A DNA stretch of 11,946 nt from an uncultured Deinococcales bacterium (GCA_937934635.1 CALGZD010000141.1:1-11946); one strand, 5' to 3'. Positions 1-6,291 are shown, numbered from the stretch's first letter. The notes: generated by a model not told the origin, from the sequence alone. Made by a program: numbers and translations.

Positions 1-208
1 CCATGCTTAAGTGTATCGGAAATTCCACTGAAAAAATAGATGGTGTAAGACCAATCTCGCTTAAATCATTAAAAAAGTCGAGTGTATTTCTATCGTGAAT
101 GCATTTAGGAAATACCAAGCTTAAAGTGGAGTATGGTTGAGCACCTAACAATTCAAGCTGGTTATTAAGGATATTTTCGTGCCTGGTGTAAACCCGTAAA
201 TCCTTGTA
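1..208 (-). CDS. Open frame cut by the left edge; unrecognised protein or gene remnant
   Basis: Read on the minus strand from just after a TAA at 209-211, this frame stays open for 69 codons to the edge of the window. The translation looks protein-like, with mixed charged and hydrophobic stretches such as LELLGAQPYSTLSLVFPKC and FFNDLSEIGLTPSIFSVEF. It has no ATG before the very last visible codon (positions 4-2). The only internal alternative I noted is a TTG at 151-149, and no Shine-Dalgarno sequence stands before it. Either the gene uses a rare start, or this is a 5'-truncated or decayed copy. I do not recognise the family. The other frames here are closed by stops much sooner, which slightly favours real coding history. 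Confidence 0.3.
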
Positions 209-313
209 TTAACAGGCTTTTCTGTGATTTCAAGCACAAACTTTGAAGTGAATATAGCTGTAATGTGAACATTTACATAGTAATACCTTAAATAATAAGG
301 CATACTAATAATT

Positions 314-610
314 ATGATAAATCAACCAGATATTCAGAGTGTTTTTCACCCAACATTTTTAGGAAATCGAGTTCTAGCTAAGCCAATTAATAAACGAGTT
401 AGTCAATCAAGTAGCGTAAAAAATTCTAGTACACCTACTGTCAGTCAAACTACTACTCAGACTTCTACCGACACACCTAATCCAGATAACGCTTCAGATG
501 CAATTGTCATCAATGTTCACCTCTCAGGTCAGAAGATTTTGCAGCAATTTGGTTGGGTTCTAGCTGCCTGCCTTTGGGGATTAGTCTTCGCTTTTTTCTT
601 GATGCGCTAA
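314..610 (+). CDS. Small Ser/Thr-rich protein with a single C-terminal membrane segment
   Basis: This encodes a 98-residue protein that I cannot assign to a family. Residues 1-30 are mixed and include several basic residues. Residues 30-60 are a low-complexity Ser/Thr/Gln-rich stretch, probably disordered. Residues 75-97 form one strongly hydrophobic helix (WVLAACLWGLVFAFFLM) ending in a single Arg at the C-terminus. That is the layout of a tail-anchored membrane protein with its bulk facing the cytoplasm. There is no signal peptide. The ATG has no good ribosome binding site: a TAAGG at 296-300 lies 13 nt away, and it forms part of an inverted repeat CCTTA-AATAA-TAAGG (286-300). The next gene is on the other strand, so this one is monocistronic. 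The open frame and clean membrane helix argue that it is real; function is unknown. Confidence 0.6.
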   Translation: MINQPDIQSVFHPTFLGNRVLAKPINKRVSQSSSVKNSSTPTVSQTTTQTSTDTPNPDNASDAIVINVHLSGQKILQQFGWVLAACLWGLVFAFFLMR

Positions 611-640
611 ATTATGTTTCTAGTACATCTTTTTTAAAGA

Positions 641-772
641 TAGTGTCTACCCAGACATAACACCAGTGCTTGTTTCTCTGCCCCCCTTGCAAGCACATAC
701 TCCCTTTCTACACCTCAACACGGTTTTTGTTGAGACACACATCCACCTGCATAGTGGATGTGTTTGTTTTTG
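641..772 (+). ncRNA. Candidate structured small RNA or structured 3' untranslated region
   Basis: Four stem-loops follow one another with no coding frame. TGTCT/AGACA closes an ACCC loop (644-657). GTGCTTG/CAAGCAC (666-672 with 690-696) encloses a pyrimidine-rich loop with six consecutive C (681-686). CTCAACA/TGTTGAG (714-734) is perfect. ACACATCCAC/GTGGATGTGT (737-763) ends in a T-rich tail. The single-stranded link 697-713 is also pyrimidine-rich and contains ACTCCCTTTC. C-rich loops plus an intrinsic terminator are typical of bacterial regulatory RNAs that pair with Shine-Dalgarno sequences; applying this here is inference. The RNA could be a separate transcript, with a TTGATG at 599-604 as a poor -35 candidate, or the 3' end of the message of the upstream small membrane protein. 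I match it to no known RNA family. Confidence 0.45.
737..772 (+). terminator. Rho-independent terminator
   Basis: A 10-bp perfect stem (737-746 with 754-763) with a 7-nt loop CTGCATA is followed by TTGTTTTT. It acts on the plus strand and lies 126 nt beyond the stop of the small membrane-protein gene, ending either that message or the candidate small RNA. The minus strand has no T-run after the hairpin, so it should be one-directional. Confidence 0.75.
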
Positions 773-782
773 ATACAACTTA

Positions 783-850
783 TGAGACCTACCACTTTAT
801 GAGACTTACCACTTTGTGAGACCTACCACTTTATAAGACCTACCACTTTT
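783..850. repeat. Four tandem copies of a 17-bp unit
   Basis: The unit TGAGACCTACCACTTTA starts at 783, 800, 817 and 834 with no spacer. Copies differ by one to three substitutions and are contiguous. The last copy covers the stop codon (840-842) of the DUF2805 gene on the minus strand. The 17-bp length rules out a coding repeat, and the absence of spacers rules out a CRISPR array. Confidence 0.9.
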
Positions 851-1133
851 GAATTGTTGATTTAAAACGGGTTACATTTTTGTTTCTCAATTTGCCAAGT
901 TTTGTTGTTCGACCGTTGACGCGTTCCCGCCAGCGTTTATAGCTTTTCGGATTTTGAGATTCTCGCATAAGCTGTTTCACGTCTTTTTCTTTTAATCCAA
1001 ATTGAGCTTCGATAGCTTCAAATGGAGTTCGGTCTTCCCATGCCATCATGATGATGCGGTCTTTATCTTCGATACTTAATTGATTGTTGTTGGAGATATT
1101 GTTTGTCATAGTAGTCTGGTCGTTAATAGGCAT
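840..1133 (-). CDS. DUF2805 / TIGR03643 family protein
   Basis: This 97-residue cytosolic protein matches from memory the small DUF2805 (TIGR03643) family. The hallmarks are MAWEDRTPFEAIEAQFGLKE (residues 29-48), then KDVKQLMR and the basic stretch YKRWRERVNGR. The first half is helical and resembles a helix-turn-helix-like fold, and the tail is strongly basic (KLGKLRNKN), so nucleic-acid contact is possible, but no function is established for the family. Two starts fit: ATG at 1133, used here, or ATG at 1109 (residue 9). Neither has a clear Shine-Dalgarno sequence. The first 20 residues are Asn-rich and probably not conserved. The stop codon lies in the 17-bp tandem repeat array. The gene is divergent from the GNAT gene, with about 220 bp between them. 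Confidence 0.85.
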   Translation of the reverse strand: MPINDQTTMTNNISNNNQLSIEDKDRIIMMAWEDRTPFEAIEAQFGLKEKDVKQLMRESQNPKSYKRWRERVNGRTTKLGKLRNKNVTRFKSTIQKW

Positions 1134-1221
1134 TTTTCAAGTTTAAAGGCAAAGTCAGTATCTAAAACTATGCATAAATTACTATTTGTATAAGGTGTAT
1201 AAGCTAATGCTAGTATGTCTA

Positions 1222-1250
1222 TTGACTGAAAAATGGCGGGTTACTAGATT
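1222..1250 (+). promoter_or_regulatory. Likely sigma-70-type promoter for the acetyltransferase
   Basis: TTGACT (1222-1227) and TAGATT (1245-1250) are 17 bp apart, matching 5/6 and 4/6 of the consensus hexamers. Transcription would start near 1257, about 100 nt before the chosen ATG at 1356. A second element, TATAAT at 1266-1271, has no good -35 at the right distance and may be an alternative -10. Confidence 0.45.
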
Positions 1251-1355
1251 CCGTGTGTTGACTTGTATAATCCTTGATTTAATCAGTTTGGCTTGAACCA
1301 ATACACACGCAATCGGAAACCTTCGAAAAATCAAACCACAAATAGGATGCTAGTG

Positions 1356-1910
1356 ATGCTTGAAAAACCAATTTTACAAGGTGAAAAAATATATTTAAGA
1401 CCACTTGGTCCAGAGGATGCGCCAGCGATATTTGCGAGTTTATCCGATGAAGAATCGATGCGTTTAACAGGAACGCAAGATAGCTTTACACTTGAGCAAG
1501 TTGAGGCTTTTTATGCCAAAGTTCCTGAAGCAGATGACCGTATAGATTATGCAATTGTATTAGGAGATCAATCTGATGTAATGGTTGGTGAAGTCGTTTT
1601 AAACAATATAGATTGGGAAAATAAATCTGCTAATTTTCGGATTGCGCTTTCAAATCAAAGCCATTTTGGTAAAGGTTATGGTTCTGAAGCTACGAAACTC
1701 ATTATCAAACATGGTTTTGAAGTATTGGACCTGCACCGTATTGAGCTAGAAGTATATGACTTTAATCCACGGGCAATTCATGTTTATAGAAAAGTGGGTT
1801 TCATTCAAGAAGGTATACGGCGAGATGTCTTGTTGTGGGATGGTAAATACCAAAGTGCTATTGTTATGGCTATGCTCAAATCCGACTATGTTAAGAGTCA
1901 AAAGGTATGA
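1356..1910 (+). CDS. GNAT-family N-acetyltransferase (RimJ/RimL type)
   Basis: It transfers an acetyl group from acetyl-CoA to an amine; the substrate could be a protein N-terminus, a polyamine or a small molecule and cannot be told from sequence. From the chosen start the protein has 184 residues, normal for Acetyltransf_3. It opens with the usual strand EKIYLRPLGPEDAPAIF. The acetyl-CoA pyrophosphate-binding loop is HFGKGYGSEA (about residues 103-112). The C-terminal part has the classic NPRAIHVYRKVGFIQEGIRRD stretch in two halves (NPRAIHVYRKVGF, then QEGIRRD). I prefer ATG 1356 because AGGA at 1344-1347 stands 8 nt before it and homology begins at once. A TTG at 1293 or ATG at 1347 would add a non-homologous leader. 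The gene probably stands alone or is read together with the cupin 150 nt downstream. Confidence 0.88.
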   Translation: MLEKPILQGEKIYLRPLGPEDAPAIFASLSDEESMRLTGTQDSFTLEQVEAFYAKVPEADDRIDYAIVLGDQSDVMVGEVVLNNIDWENKSANFRIALSNQSHFGKGYGSEATKLIIKHGFEVLDLHRIELEVYDFNPRAIHVYRKVGFIQEGIRRDVLLWDGKYQSAIVMAMLKSDYVKSQKV

Positions 1911-1995
1911 ATCAAGAGTGTATTTACAAACTGGATGCTGATGAAGGTGGCGTGTTTTCAAACGGAGTGCGAAAACCGCTAAGGTGCACCGTTTT

Positions 1996-2030
1996 AGGAC
2001 ATGTCCGTCAAATCAGATTTGGCTTGTCCT
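1996..2030. other. Nested inverted repeats in the leader of the cupin gene
   Basis: AGGACA (1996-2001) pairs with TGTCCT (2025-2030). Inside lies CAAATC-A-GATTTG (2009-2021). The left arm is also part of a perfect 10-bp palindrome GGACATGTCC (1997-2006), and GGTGCACC (1983-1990) just upstream is another 8-bp palindrome. The structure sits about 30 nt before the cupin start. It could be a folded leader or an operator; no T-run follows, so it is not an intrinsic terminator. Confidence 0.35.
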
Positions 2031-2060
2031 GCAATACTTTGACTATTAAAGGATGCACCT

Positions 2061-2564
2061 ATGAAGCAAACAACACTTGATTTGATAAAAAAGCTTGACT
2101 TACAACCACACCCTGAAGGTGGTCACTATCGTGAGCTATATCGTTCAGAGCAAACTGTTATTCGCAATGTAGACAATCAAGAACGGTTGTCGTTGACGAC
2201 CATTTATTTTTTACTTGCGGCAGGGGAATTAAGTCGTTGGCACGTTGTGTCATCTGACGAGGTGTGGCACTTTTACGAGGGTGATGATTTAGAGTTGCTG
2301 ATTTATGATCCAGAACGTCAGCAACTTTCAGTGACTATTTTAGGAAATACAACTGATGGACACACTAGAGTGGCTGTTGTGCCTGCTGGACATTGGCAAG
2401 CTGCGAGACCTGTGACTACAACTGCTAAAGATATTGGACATTCATTAGTTGGCTGTACGGTTGGTCCAGGGTTTGAATTTGCTGACTTTGCGTTTGTTTC
2501 TGACTCAAACAATCACCAAAAACATTTTAAATCTATTTTAGCTCAGCACAGTGATTTGTTGTAA
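2061..2564 (+). CDS. Cupin-fold protein of the DUF985 family
   Basis: This 167-residue protein carries the DUF985 signature throughout. It opens with LDLQPHPEGGHYRELYRS (residues 12-29), followed by TTIYFLLAAGELSRWHVVSSDEVWHFYEGD (residues 46-75, read in two parts). It ends with HSLVGCTVGPGFEFADFAF, typical of the family. These are single-domain RmlC-like jelly-roll proteins. The conserved His and Glu residues around HVVSSDEVWHFYEGD sit where other cupins bind metal or substrate. The biochemical role of the family is not settled, with sugar binding or epimerase-like activity suggested by fold only. AAAGGA at 2048-2053 lies 7 nt before the ATG, a good ribosome binding site. The gene converges on the diguanylate cyclase gene with 19 nt between stops. 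It has no signal peptide, so it is cytosolic. Confidence 0.9.
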   Translation: MKQTTLDLIKKLDLQPHPEGGHYRELYRSEQTVIRNVDNQERLSLTTIYFLLAAGELSRWHVVSSDEVWHFYEGDDLELLIYDPERQQLSVTILGNTTDGHTRVAVVPAGHWQAARPVTTTAKDIGHSLVGCTVGPGFEFADFAFVSDSNNHQKHFKSILAQHSDLL

Positions 2565-2577
2565 ATCGAGGATTTAC
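2561..2577. terminator. Small hairpin between convergent genes, weak terminator candidate
   Basis: GTAAATC (2561-2567) and GATTTAC (2571-2577) form a perfect 7-bp stem with a GAG loop that includes the cupin stop codon. It lies exactly between two convergent genes. The stem is AT-rich and there is no T-run on either side, so termination here would be weak or assisted. Confidence 0.3.
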
Positions 2578-2583
2578 TATAGA

Positions 2584-4380
2584 TTAAGCATCTAAATAAG
2601 CAACACGGTTGCGACCTGAGGCTTTAGCTTTATACAGGTACTTATCAGCAATTTCTACAAGATTGTCTGCATTATCAGCACGGAAATTATTGGCGAGACC
2701 TATACTAACAGTTACTTGCATATCTTTGTGAAATTCATGCCATGGATCGACTTCGACAGCTTCTCTAATACGTTGACAGCCTTGATGAGCGGCTTCCAAA
2801 TCTGTCACTGGCATGATGATTGAAAATTCTTCACCGCCGTAACGTGTTGCAATGTCAACATTGCGGAGGTTTTCTAAGAAAATTTCAGCGACACGTTTTA
2901 GAACTTCGTCACCCATTTGGTGAGAGTAGGTATCGTTTAAGTTCTTAAAATGGTCAATGTCAATCATGGCAAGACAGAGACTACGTTCATAGCGTTTGGC
3001 TTCTGCGAAGAGACGTGGCAAGTTTTCATCTAGAAATCTGCGGTTATAAAGCCCTGTTAAGCCATCACGGATACTTAGTTCGTGTATCCTTTTGTTTAGC
3101 TTGGTGAGTTCTATGTTGCGTTGCTCGAGCTCACCCTTAGTATCTTCTAATTCTTTAATTGCAATTTCCAACGCATTATTTTTATGTTTAAATACAGCAG
3201 CTTCTCGTTTAACACTTTCAACTTCTCTAGTAATTTTTAGAGCACGCAATTCAGAGTCAGCCTTTGCCAAAAGCATGTCTTTTTCTAGGTCATGATAGTT
3301 CTGGAAATGTTTGAGAGCTGACCTATATTCGCCCATTTTTTTATAGACTTGAGAGAGTTCTAAGTGGCAATCATTTAAGGCGCTGACGTGTCCTCGAACT
3401 TCCACTAATTTCAAAGCTTCTTGAATATAATTGAGCGCTTTGACCGTATTACCCATTTCTCGGTAAGTTGCCCCAATTTTTAAAAGTGTTTGATGATTTT
3501 GAGAGGTATTCTGAATACTATCTAAGTTGTGGTTATTAGTGACTTGAAGGTTTGATTTTTGAGGATTCTGTTTTTGAATACTCATAGCTTTTGCAAAATG
3601 TTTGAGTGCCTTCTCAAAATCCTGCATGTGCTTGTATATATCCCCGAGACAGGTATAGACAGTGACAAGTAGTTCTGTTTTAGCTGATTTCTTAGCTAAG
3701 TCTTTTGCTTGTTCAGCAAAGTGTAGTGCTCGCTGAGCATAGCCCATAGCAAGGTGACAATTAGCAATCTGCAGTAAAGCAGCAGCCTCTTTTGATGAGT
3801 TGCCAAGCTTTCGGTAGAGGCTACGTGCTCTAGTACTAAAGGCAATGGCATCGTTGTGGTCTGCAAGTGATGCTGAGACTTGTGCCATCGTTGTTGTGGC
3901 TTCTGCTTCAGCTTCTCTGAAGTTGTGTTTGCGAGCAAGCTTCTCAACTCTGCCCAAAGTCTCTAGAGCTTCTTGGTAGAGAGACATTTGGGCGTAACTT
4001 TTTGCCAAGCTATTTAAGCTTCGTAATTCGACATCAACCAGCTTATATCTGCGAGTTGTTTCTAAAGATTCTAAAGCAATACGAATAGCGTCTTCTCGCA
4101 TATTTTGCTGTTCAAAGCAGTATGCAAGATAGCTTTGAAGTCTTGCCTGTTCTTGGTCAAGGTTTTCTTTATCTGTGCTATCAAAGCTTGGGCTATCGGA
4201 AATTTTTTTAAGATAGGTTAGTGCGTTTTCAGCCTTTTGTACTGCTAAAGCTGTATCGCTTGCAGCCGTATCACCATGACATAACTGCTCAACCTCTTCC
4301 CGCATTCTTCGAAGTTCTTGAATGTTAGGAAGGGCTAAAAAATCATCTATAACATCTTTTGAAAGTTGACGATCAACCAT
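2584..4380 (-). CDS. Cytosolic TPR-GGDEF diguanylate cyclase
   Basis: It should make cyclic di-GMP from two GTP. The 598-residue protein has no signal peptide or membrane helix. Residues about 80-365 are tandem helical TPR-type repeats (for example ALKHFAKAMSIQKQ and VKALNYIQEALKLVEVRG), a protein-interaction sensor. Residues about 366-435 are a charged coiled coil. The GGDEF domain follows from SIRDGLTGLYNRRFL (436). The active-site motif is GGEEF (515-519), with the metal-binding Asp in MIDIDHFK (D474) and the guanine-contacting N482 and D491. An RxxD inhibitory site, RNVD (506-509), lies five residues before GGEEF, so product inhibition by c-di-GMP is expected. All catalytic residues are intact. 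This TPR-coil-GGDEF layout is known in several phyla including Deinococcota. It lies 156 nt behind the CYTH gene on the same strand and may have its own promoter. Confidence 0.92.
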   Translation of the reverse strand: MVDRQLSKDVIDDFLALPNIQELRRMREEVEQLCHGDTAASDTALAVQKAENALTYLKKISDSPSFDSTDKENLDQEQARLQSYLAYCFEQQNMREDAIRIALESLETTRRYKLVDVELRSLNSLAKSYAQMSLYQEALETLGRVEKLARKHNFREAEAEATTTMAQVSASLADHNDAIAFSTRARSLYRKLGNSSKEAAALLQIANCHLAMGYAQRALHFAEQAKDLAKKSAKTELLVTVYTCLGDIYKHMQDFEKALKHFAKAMSIQKQNPQKSNLQVTNNHNLDSIQNTSQNHQTLLKIGATYREMGNTVKALNYIQEALKLVEVRGHVSALNDCHLELSQVYKKMGEYRSALKHFQNYHDLEKDMLLAKADSELRALKITREVESVKREAAVFKHKNNALEIAIKELEDTKGELEQRNIELTKLNKRIHELSIRDGLTGLYNRRFLDENLPRLFAEAKRYERSLCLAMIDIDHFKNLNDTYSHQMGDEVLKRVAEIFLENLRNVDIATRYGGEEFSIIMPVTDLEAAHQGCQRIREAVEVDPWHEFHKDMQVTVSIGLANNFRADNADNLVEIADKYLYKAKASGRNRVAYLDA

Positions 4381-4536
4381 GTTTGCCCGTCAACATGTTA
4401 TATAAATCTAAATTGTATGAAACCCTGTATCTTACTAACCGTTGTACCATCTCAAAGACTAGTTTGAAGGCTGAGTGCTAGCGAATGATTAGCGAAACCA
4501 TGTATCAGATTGTGTTTATTGACCAGATAGTATTAT

Positions 4537-5046
4537 TTACCAGATTGTGTAGGGTGTTAGATTTAGGGCAGCATTGCTATAGCGGCTGTCATCACTGACT
4601 TCTTTGCCAAGCCAATGAGGTTTTTTAAAGGCTTCCTCTTCTGACTCAAGTTCAATCTCTGCGACAATTAGACCTTCATTGACACCTTCAAAAACGTCGA
4701 TTTCCCACTGATGTCCTTGGTGTTGAACAGTATAACGAGTTTTCTCAATAGGCTTTTGTGGTGCTAGATTGAGCAACCCCCAAGCCTCTTCAACAGGGAT
4801 ACTATACTCAAACTCTGCCCGACTAATACCAACCTGTTTACCCTTGATAGTCAAAAATGCTTTATCTTCACCGACATCTTCACTGACATCTTTACTGGCA
4901 TTTTTACCGACATCTTCAACGATTCGCACCCGAACAACACAGTTCTTTTCATGACTCAGGTAGCCTTGTATATAGCGCTTACCTACCATGCCTTGAGGTA
5001 ACTTATCTTTTTGAACTAAAAATTTTCGTTCTATTTCAACTGCCAT
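4537..5046 (-). CDS. CYTH-domain triphosphate tunnel metalloenzyme, probable inorganic triphosphatase
   Basis: The 169-residue protein starts with the CYTH signature ExExK (E4, E6, K8 in VEIERKFLV). Other tunnel residues are in place: R39 and R41 (VRVRI), K68 (LTIKG), R76, E78 and E80, K102 and R104 (EKTRY), D117 and E120 (WEIDVFEG), E130, E132 and E134 (VAEIELE), and K148. This is the pattern of the NeuTTM-like subgroup, whose studied members hydrolyse tripolyphosphate with a divalent metal, so triphosphatase is likelier than adenylate cyclase or thiamine triphosphatase. About 12-16 residues (45-60, DVGKNASKDVSEDVGE) are inserted between strands two and three, encoded by a 12-bp tandem repeat; relatives run straight from RVRI to LTIKG. 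An AAGG 7 nt before the ATG is a fair ribosome binding site. The gene sits behind the allophanate-type gene, separated by an 82-nt repeat-bearing gap. Confidence 0.9.
   Translation of the reverse strand: MAVEIERKFLVQKDKLPQGMVGKRYIQGYLSHEKNCVVRVRIVEDVGKNASKDVSEDVGEDKAFLTIKGKQVGISRAEFEYSIPVEEAWGLLNLAPQKPIEKTRYTVQHQGHQWEIDVFEGVNEGLIVAEIELESEEEAFKKPHWLGKEVSDDSRYSNAALNLTPYTIW
4867..4914. repeat. In-frame 12-bp tandem repeat, four copies, inside the CYTH gene
   Basis: Units begin at 4867, 4879, 4891 and 4903 (plus-strand unit TTCACCGACATC and variants) with no gaps. They encode residues 45-60 as DVGK, NASK, DVSE and DVGE. The copies have diverged by a few substitutions, so the expansion is not brand new. 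Confidence 0.9.
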
Positions 5047-5069
5047 AACTAAACCTTAGATTGATTGGA

Positions 5070-5114
5070 CTACATAGAATGTTGCTACATAGGATGTTGC
5101 TACATAGAATGTTG
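5070..5114. repeat. Three tandem copies of a 15-bp unit between two genes
   Basis: CTACATAGAATGTTG at 5070-5084 and 5100-5114 is identical, and the middle copy (5085-5099) differs by one base. The array fills most of the 82-nt gap between the CYTH start and the end of the gene upstream of it on the minus strand. Confidence 0.9.
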
Positions 5115-5128
5115 TTAGCTCAAATGCG

Positions 5129-5542
5129 CTAGCTCGAATGTTCTGCTTTTTTAAGTAAATAGCGTTCCCAACCACCAAAGCGACTAATGTCTTCGTATTC
5201 GAGGTCTAAACAGTGTTCAAGCGAGCTAAGAAAGACAAAACAATCAGTTTTATCTGAAAGCTGTGTTTTCGCTAGGTAAACTTGACTACCTTGTTGATTG
5301 AAAAGTTCGAGAAGCGATTCGGCAGCTAATTCCCAGAGTTCAACACGAATTTGTCGACCATTGCTGCTGTCTTCGCATAACATAGCTTCTTCGTTATGTG
5401 TTTTGTTATGTGTACTAAAAAGGCGGTAGTTGGCTGTTGTATGCGCTGTTTTTCGAAGTTTTGCACCTAAAGTATTTAGCGTTGAATTTGAATCAAGTTC
5501 GCTTAGTTTGTTGCCATAGATGGCTAGTAGGTGCTTTTTCAT
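5129..5542 (-). CDS. Stand-alone allophanate hydrolase C-terminal-domain-like protein
   Basis: This 137-residue protein resembles, from memory, the C-terminal domain of allophanate hydrolase (AtzF/DUR1,2), a gamma-glutamylcyclotransferase-like fold. The matching blocks in order are GAKLRKTAHTTANYRLFS (26-43), RVELWELAAES (66-76), VYLAKTQLSDKTDCFVFLSS (88-107) and DISRFGGWERYL (118-129). In the full enzyme this domain has been linked to decarboxylation of N-carboxycarbamate after the amidase step. Here no amidase domain, urea carboxylase or urea gene is nearby, so urea breakdown is not supported and the true substrate is unknown. The start follows the Nudix stop by 8 nt, with only a weak AAAGAA before it, so the two are one transcript. 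The His/Asn/Cys-rich middle (44-62) looks like a species-specific loop. Confidence 0.7.
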   Translation of the reverse strand: MKKHLLAIYGNKLSELDSNSTLNTLGAKLRKTAHTTANYRLFSTHNKTHNEEAMLCEDSSNGRQIRVELWELAAESLLELFNQQGSQVYLAKTQLSDKTDCFVFLSSLEHCLDLEYEDISRFGGWERYLLKKAEHSS

Positions 5543-5550
5543 TATGTTCT

Positions 5551-6291
5551 TTAGTTCTTATTTTCTGCTTCAAGTAAAGCTTTGATGGCTTTCAGGCTGT
5601 TTAGCGTGTTGGCTCGAGCCTGTTCAATCAAGTCCTCTTCTATCAACATAGCATTATTATTTCGGTGTTGTGAGTCATAGCCAGCAGCAAGTACAGGCTC
5701 GCCCGCTTCGTACAAGGCAATTGCTGCATCAAGTGGCACTTCGTAAATGACATCTACTTCTTCAGGATTTAAAAAATAACTGTTGAGTGCTTGGTCGCAG
5801 TGACAAAAATATACTTCTTGAAATTCTCTATCAATGCGTGATGTGTCTTCTTCCTCTTTGTTTGGATAAAAACGCTCTGACTGTTGCGTATGTATATAGT
5901 GTAAGTCAGTAGGACCAAGACTCAAGCCAATTTCTTCATCAGCCTCTCTAAGCACGTCTATAAAGCTTTCTCCAGCAGCAAAGTGTCCACCAACGCTAAC
6001 ATCAACCATGCCACCTTCTAAGTCTTTTTTCTTAGAACGTCGTTGTAACAAGACATAGCCATTGTCTTTAACAACCCATAAGTGCAAACTGCGGTGCCAC
6101 AAACCTTCCTGATGTACTTCAAAACGTTTTTTCTGTATGCCAGTAGCTTGACCAGTAGCGTCCAGAACATCAAATAGCTCGAATTGATCGTTTGCTAGCA
6201 TAGTCGACGCATTCGATAGATTGTTGTCGGTACTTAGTCCTATTTCATCAGAATGCGTTTTTTTAGAGTTTGTATTCTTACCCGATTCCAT
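5551..6291 (-). CDS. Nudix hydrolase, isopentenyl-diphosphate-isomerase-like subgroup
   Basis: This is a 246-residue Nudix protein. The body begins with FELFDVLDATGQATG (37-51) and VHQEGLWHRSLHLWVV (59-74), followed by LLQRRSKKKD (81-90), the arrangement seen in IPP-isomerase-like Nudix hydrolases. The Nudix box is G102-H-F-A-A-G-E108 … R115-E-A-D-E-E-I-G-L123. It has the metal-binding R115, E116, E119 and E120, but six rather than seven residues between E108 and R115; I recall the same spacing in related proteins. Such enzymes usually hydrolyse a nucleoside or other diphosphate; true isomerase activity is unlikely without further residues. The first 35 residues are polar and low-complexity with no counterpart that I know, so translation might start at M31, although neither start has a clear Shine-Dalgarno sequence. 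It is the first gene of a two-gene unit with the allophanate-type gene. Confidence 0.85.
   Translation of the reverse strand: MESGKNTNSKKTHSDEIGLSTDNNLSNASTMLANDQFELFDVLDATGQATGIQKKRFEVHQEGLWHRSLHLWVVKDNGYVLLQRRSKKKDLEGGMVDVSVGGHFAAGESFIDVLREADEEIGLSLGPTDLHYIHTQQSERFYPNKEEEDTSRIDREFQEVYFCHCDQALNSYFLNPEEVDVIYEVPLDAAIALYEAGEPVLAAGYDSQHRNNNAMLIEEDLIEQARANTLNSLKAIKALLEAENKN

Noticed and set aside
783..850. CRISPR-like repeats
   Set aside because: The 17-bp units are directly adjacent with no spacers, and no cas gene is present.
1293..1355. TTG-started extension of the acetyltransferase
   Set aside because: The extra residues are polar, match nothing in the family and lack a ribosome site, whereas ATG 1356 has AGGA at the right distance.
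1746..1961. Overlapping frames on both strands at the 3' end of the acetyltransferase
   Set aside because: They are out-of-frame shadows of the GNAT gene without ribosome sites or family resemblance.
1907..2080. 57-codon frame starting in an ATGA overlap with the acetyltransferase stop
   Set aside because: The AAAGG is only 1-2 nt before the ATG, too close to work. The frame runs through the palindromes and the cupin ribosome site and overlaps the cupin start by 20 nt. The translation, rich in Cys, resembles nothing I know.
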